DNA from: Amyloporia xantha
Taxonomy: Eukaryota; Basidiomycota; Agaricomycetes; Polyporales; Adustoporiaceae
Length of the DNA stretch: 64,000 nt
Assembly (NCBI GenBank): GCA_036971615.1
Contig: JAYKKR010000005.1
Location: 1,984,001 to 2,048,000 of the forward strand
Reading direction: 5' to 3'
Shown piece after piece: positions 60,928 through 64,000 of the stretch. The notes below the pieces were generated by a model. It searched no databases. It saw nothing but the letters and a program-made list of their open reading frames with translations, and had not been told where the DNA came from. Position numbers and translations under genes: made by a program. Each line of letters begins with the position of its first letter. The stretch's first letter is position 1.

Positions 60928-62957
60928 ATGGCTACCCTTGCTCGCAATCCGCTGTCCATGCGGCCTCATGCACAACACCAGTCCCTAGCCATCTCGCCTT
61001 ACTTGTCGACTACCAGGAAGCCAGTTGCCACTAAACGCGCCCACTCACCGGAGCCAACACGGGATGGTGATACCCCGCAAAGCAGTAAACGTTTCAAGCC
61101 TGTGGCTGAATCACCTGGCCCCAGCACCCATCGCGAGGAGCTCAAAAGGGAGCAGAGAGAACGGAAGCGCGCGGAGCGCGAGCAAGAGTTCAGAACGAAG
61201 TACAGGCGTGCATTTCCCAACTGGGTGTTCTATTTCGACTTGGACAACCCAAACTCGGATATCGGGTCTATCAGGGATAAATTGGAGAAGCGAGTCCTTC
61301 ATATGGGCGCGGTATGTCCTTGCATGTCTTGCGATTTGGATTGTGGTACTAAGCTGAAATGTGTGAACTACGTTGTATTACAATGTTGACCTCCAGCGTG
61401 TTGAGGACTTCTTCTCCAAGGATATTACTCATCTCATCACTCTGGATGCTGAAGAGGCGGATAAGGAAAATAACACTCAGACTACCCTACCCGTTTACCC
61501 TGGGTCTTTACTCGGTAGCCCAATCAGGCTCAAGGGGCGGTAAGAAATGGTTCTCGCTAGGTGCCGACCAAGTTGACTCAGTCTTTTGAGGCAGGGGTGT
61601 GAACGACGCGCCTGTGACAGCATCCGACCATCTGGTGAAGAAAGCTACTACCTTCGGTATCAAAGTATGGAGCGTCGCAAAGCTCGATAATGTTCTCGAT
61701 CGATGTCATGTCCCCACGACTTTTGATACCGCAGCGACGCCTTCACACTCCGGTGCTTCAGCGTCGAAAACACGGATCCTCTATCGCTTGCTTGAAGATG
61801 AGCGTGTTCACGGAACCACTACCGAACGTGATCCCACCCAGAAACGTCACGATTATACCTATTTCTCCAAAGGATGTTACTTCGTGCTCGTCGAGGATAT
61901 GCGACAGGAACTGGCAACTATCGCTGCCCTGGAGTATCCAGTCACCAAAGGTCGCGATGGGAGAGAGAGACCTTCGTGGCCTGTCCTGTATTGTCACCCC
62001 AGCGCAAGGGGCCCCTTCGTTCCATATGACGAGAATGAGGAGCGGCGGCGCGAAAGGGCGGATAGGTTAGAATTGGAGAGAGAGCAGGAGCAAGAAAGAC
62101 GGAAAGCGAAATTCAAGGAGCAAGAACGTCGTAGAAGGACACGGGCTCTACAACAGGCGAAGCAGCACGATTTACGGCGGACGGTGTCAATGAACAACCT
62201 GGATCGTGGAACCAGTTATCCTGATCAAGGCTTAGGAGGTTTCGTGGACCTTGACGCGGACACTGGCGATTTGGAGTCTGCAAATGCCTCAGGGTATCTT
62301 GCATCGGGTGCCTATATGGCTGCTTCTGGGAACAGCGTTGGGATCACCTCCACCGTTGGAACCACCTCGACCGCGAGCTTTCCTTTCAGGAGTCTGCAGC
62401 TGCCTGTTGGCCTTAGAGGAAGATTGCAACAGCAAGTCGTAACATCGCGAAAGTTCGCCAATGGTAACGAGAGCAAGGAAAACAGGATGGGCCCTCCCCT
62501 CACCATTCCTAACAGACATGCGCTACGTAAGAGCCGGAGTACGAACACGATGCGGCTACCTCGTCGTGAGGAAGGAGTAAAACCCGGGTACTGTGAGAGC
62601 TGCAGGGTGAAATTTGACGATTTTATCCAAGTAAGTCCCTTTTCCCGAGCTGCATACTACGACGTGATGGCTGACCATACTTCATTTGTCTATCAGCACA
62701 TTGAAAGCCGCAAACACCGAAAATTTGCTGTGGACGACTCGAACTTCGTCCAGCTGGACTATGTGTTGTCACGAGTCAAACGTCGTACGCTGGAAGAGGT
62801 TGAAGCGGAGAAGAGGATGTGGACCGCACGCTATACCAGCGGTGCCAGCGATGCAGATGACATCTTTGATGATGACGCAACGATGTTGCCGTCTCACGAT
62901 CGAATGCCTGAAGACGATGTGCGATGGGACGATTGGGTTGACGCCGATGAGTTGTAA
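60928..62957 (+). CDS. DBF4: DBF4-type regulatory subunit of CDC7 kinase
   Basis: Activator of the Cdc7 kinase (DDK) that fires replication origins; nuclear. The ATG at 60928 starts MATLARNPLSMRPHAQ. A basic coiled region (REELKREQRERKRAEREQEFRTKYRRAFP) precedes the BRCT-like motif N: WVFYFDLDNPNSDIGSIRDKLEKRVLHMGA joined by splicing to RVEDFFSKDITHLIT, then KKATTFGIKVWSVAKLDNVLDRC. Motif M-like region: RPSWPVLYCHPSARGPFVPYDE. A long charged helix (RRRERADRLELEREQEQERRK) and a linker follow. The C-terminal DBF4-type zinc finger is complete: GYCESCRVKFDDFIQ spliced to HIESRKHRKFA, i.e. C-x2-C and H-x5-H. Four exons or so, intact, about 640 residues. An ACGCGT box upstream fits S-phase expression. 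Confidence 0.93.
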
Positions 62958-63309
62958 AGTATACTATATTCGTTTCTGCTTATTATTCTCTTCCTTGGAT
63001 CTCCTCGCCGCACTGCCTCCCATCATCATTCACCCTCACGATACAATATGTTTACGTTTTACCTCATTCATATGGCCCTACACATACATGGATTTCCGTC
63101 TCCCCTTCACTGTACCAGTATACATCATGTAGAGCCCTCGATGCGATGCATTGAAATTTCCGCACATACAATACATAGCTGGATTTGCGAAGTGTCACAT
63201 ATGATTCGTCCCAAATAATCGTACTGTGCAAATACATTTACAACAAATGATATTCTCCATGAAAGCGCAACAACGGGTATATTGGTCAAATATTGATGAC
63301 GAGGCCTTA
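62958..63309. other. Convergent 3' flanks
   Basis: AT-rich gap between the DBF4 stop and the stop of the converging minus-strand gene. Nothing else seen. Confidence 0.5.
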
Positions 63310-64000
63310 TCACTGGACAGTGACAGTCAACAAGGTCACAATTCCGTCTACGGCGATACCTTCAATTGACAAGTTACAAATGAGCCATGCAGGATGTTGA
63401 TTGCATAAGAACGCGCTTACCATGGTTAATGCCGGCACTGCCTGCTGGCATCAGGCCGGTAATGTTCTGCGCCACAGTGCTGTATGTCACGCCTCCGTAG
63501 CTCGTCGTGCCAATGGCGGCCGAGACAAGCTCGTTTCTGTGACAGGGAAAAATGAGATATTTACGATTACCGAACTTTTATATAAACCGACTTACCGCCC
63601 AATGTCGTAACCGTCCGGGACAATATCATGACCATCCTCGAGGTCTTCCTCCTTCGATACTCTAAAATAATTACATTCAGAATGGCGTCAGAGGAATTGT
63701 CGTCTTTGAAGCAGAGCTTGTAAGACTGACGCCAGGAACAGTGCGCCGCTATCAGCATCAGGACCGTTCTGTATGTACACCCTGTGAAATCAATGACGTC
63801 AGAAATTGGCGGACACAATGAGTGGCATTCTCAGGCTATCAAGCATACGAATACTATTCGACTTGCCTGAAATGATTGCCTCCGATGAGAGATTCAAGGC
63901 AAGTCCCGACTGAGGCATCGCCGTAGTCCCAGCGTAATTCGATGGTCTGGTTTACCCAGCCATGGCCATCGCCCAGGTTTGCGCTCTGAGGGGCACCGAG
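63310..64000 (-). CDS. C-terminal part of a secreted-type protein (5' end outside window)
   Basis: Unrecognised, partial. From the window edge the exons read APQSANLGDGHGWVNQTIEL and DYGDASVGTCLESLIGGNHFR, then VYIQNGPDADSGALFLA, VSKEEDLEDGHDIVPDGYDIG, RNELVSAAIGTTSYGGVTYS, TVAQNITGLMPAGSAGINHG and IAVDGIVTLLTVTVQ, stop at 63310. All junctions keep phase, but the one after NHFR uses a GC donor (GCAAGT at 63866, intron 63866-63782). Two N-x-T sites, the Gly/Ser/Thr-rich style and lack of charge clusters suggest an extracellular or wall protein. The start, any signal peptide and most of the protein lie beyond the window. Confidence 0.6.

Overview
The window is nuclear DNA of a filamentous fungus, most likely a basidiomycete (Agaricomycetes-like). 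Genes are broken by many short spliceosomal introns, about 50-80 bp with GT..AG ends, and exons can be as small as 12-18 nt. Products are typically eukaryotic: cohesin, RhoGEF/RhoGAP, SPO11, CDC6, gamma-tubulin complex, DBF4, a mitochondrial carrier. There are no operons, CRISPR arrays, rRNA genes, or tRNA genes I could support.

Layout. 1-1.8 kb: 3' end of the cohesin gene SMC3. 2.1-3.0 kb: an unlisted minus-strand gene that appears only when exons are spliced by eye. 4.6-7.1 kb: TAPT1-family membrane protein. 7.7-9.9 kb: large disordered protein (-). 11.4-12.2 kb: SUR7/PalI-type membrane protein. 13.2-14.4 kb: multi-pass membrane protein (-). 15.7-17.9 kb: bifunctional thiamine gene THI6. 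18.1-19.5 kb: PhyH-type dioxygenase (-). 19.55-21.2 kb: an inverted-repeat element of about 1.64 kb without a coding region. 21.4-24.1 kb: Rap1-like protein with a BRCT and three Myb-like modules (-). 24.9-25.3 kb: small hypothetical gene. 27.1-30.3 kb: CDC24 RhoGEF, with an apparent 1-nt frameshift. 31.1-31.9 kb: lipocalin-like protein (-). 32.13-32.63 kb: a 504-bp inverted-repeat element with subterminal repeats. 32.9-34.75 kb: mitochondrial carrier. 35.5-40.3 kb: large RhoGAP. 40.9-45.1 kb: GH63-type glycosidase (-). 45.4-47.7 kb: Caprin-like RGG protein (-). 48.2-49.4 kb: BTB/POZ protein. 50.3-52.5 kb: SPO11. 53.0-53.9 kb: single-pass membrane protein (-). 54.6-56.7 kb: CDC6. 57.0-60.5 kb: gamma-tubulin complex component (-). 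60.9-63.0 kb: DBF4. 63.3-64 kb: end of a secreted-type protein (-).

How the genes relate. Much of the window serves the chromosome and cell cycle: cohesion (SMC3), telomeres (Rap1-like), meiotic breaks (SPO11), replication licensing and firing (CDC6, DBF4), spindle nucleation (GCP), and Cdc42/Rho polarity (CDC24, RhoGAP). CDC6 and DBF4 each have ACGCGT boxes in their upstream regions, consistent with G1/S control. The most unusual items are the two non-coding inverted-repeat elements, the Rap1-like protein ending just after its third Myb-like module, the CDC24 frameshift, and the hidden gene at 2-3 kb.
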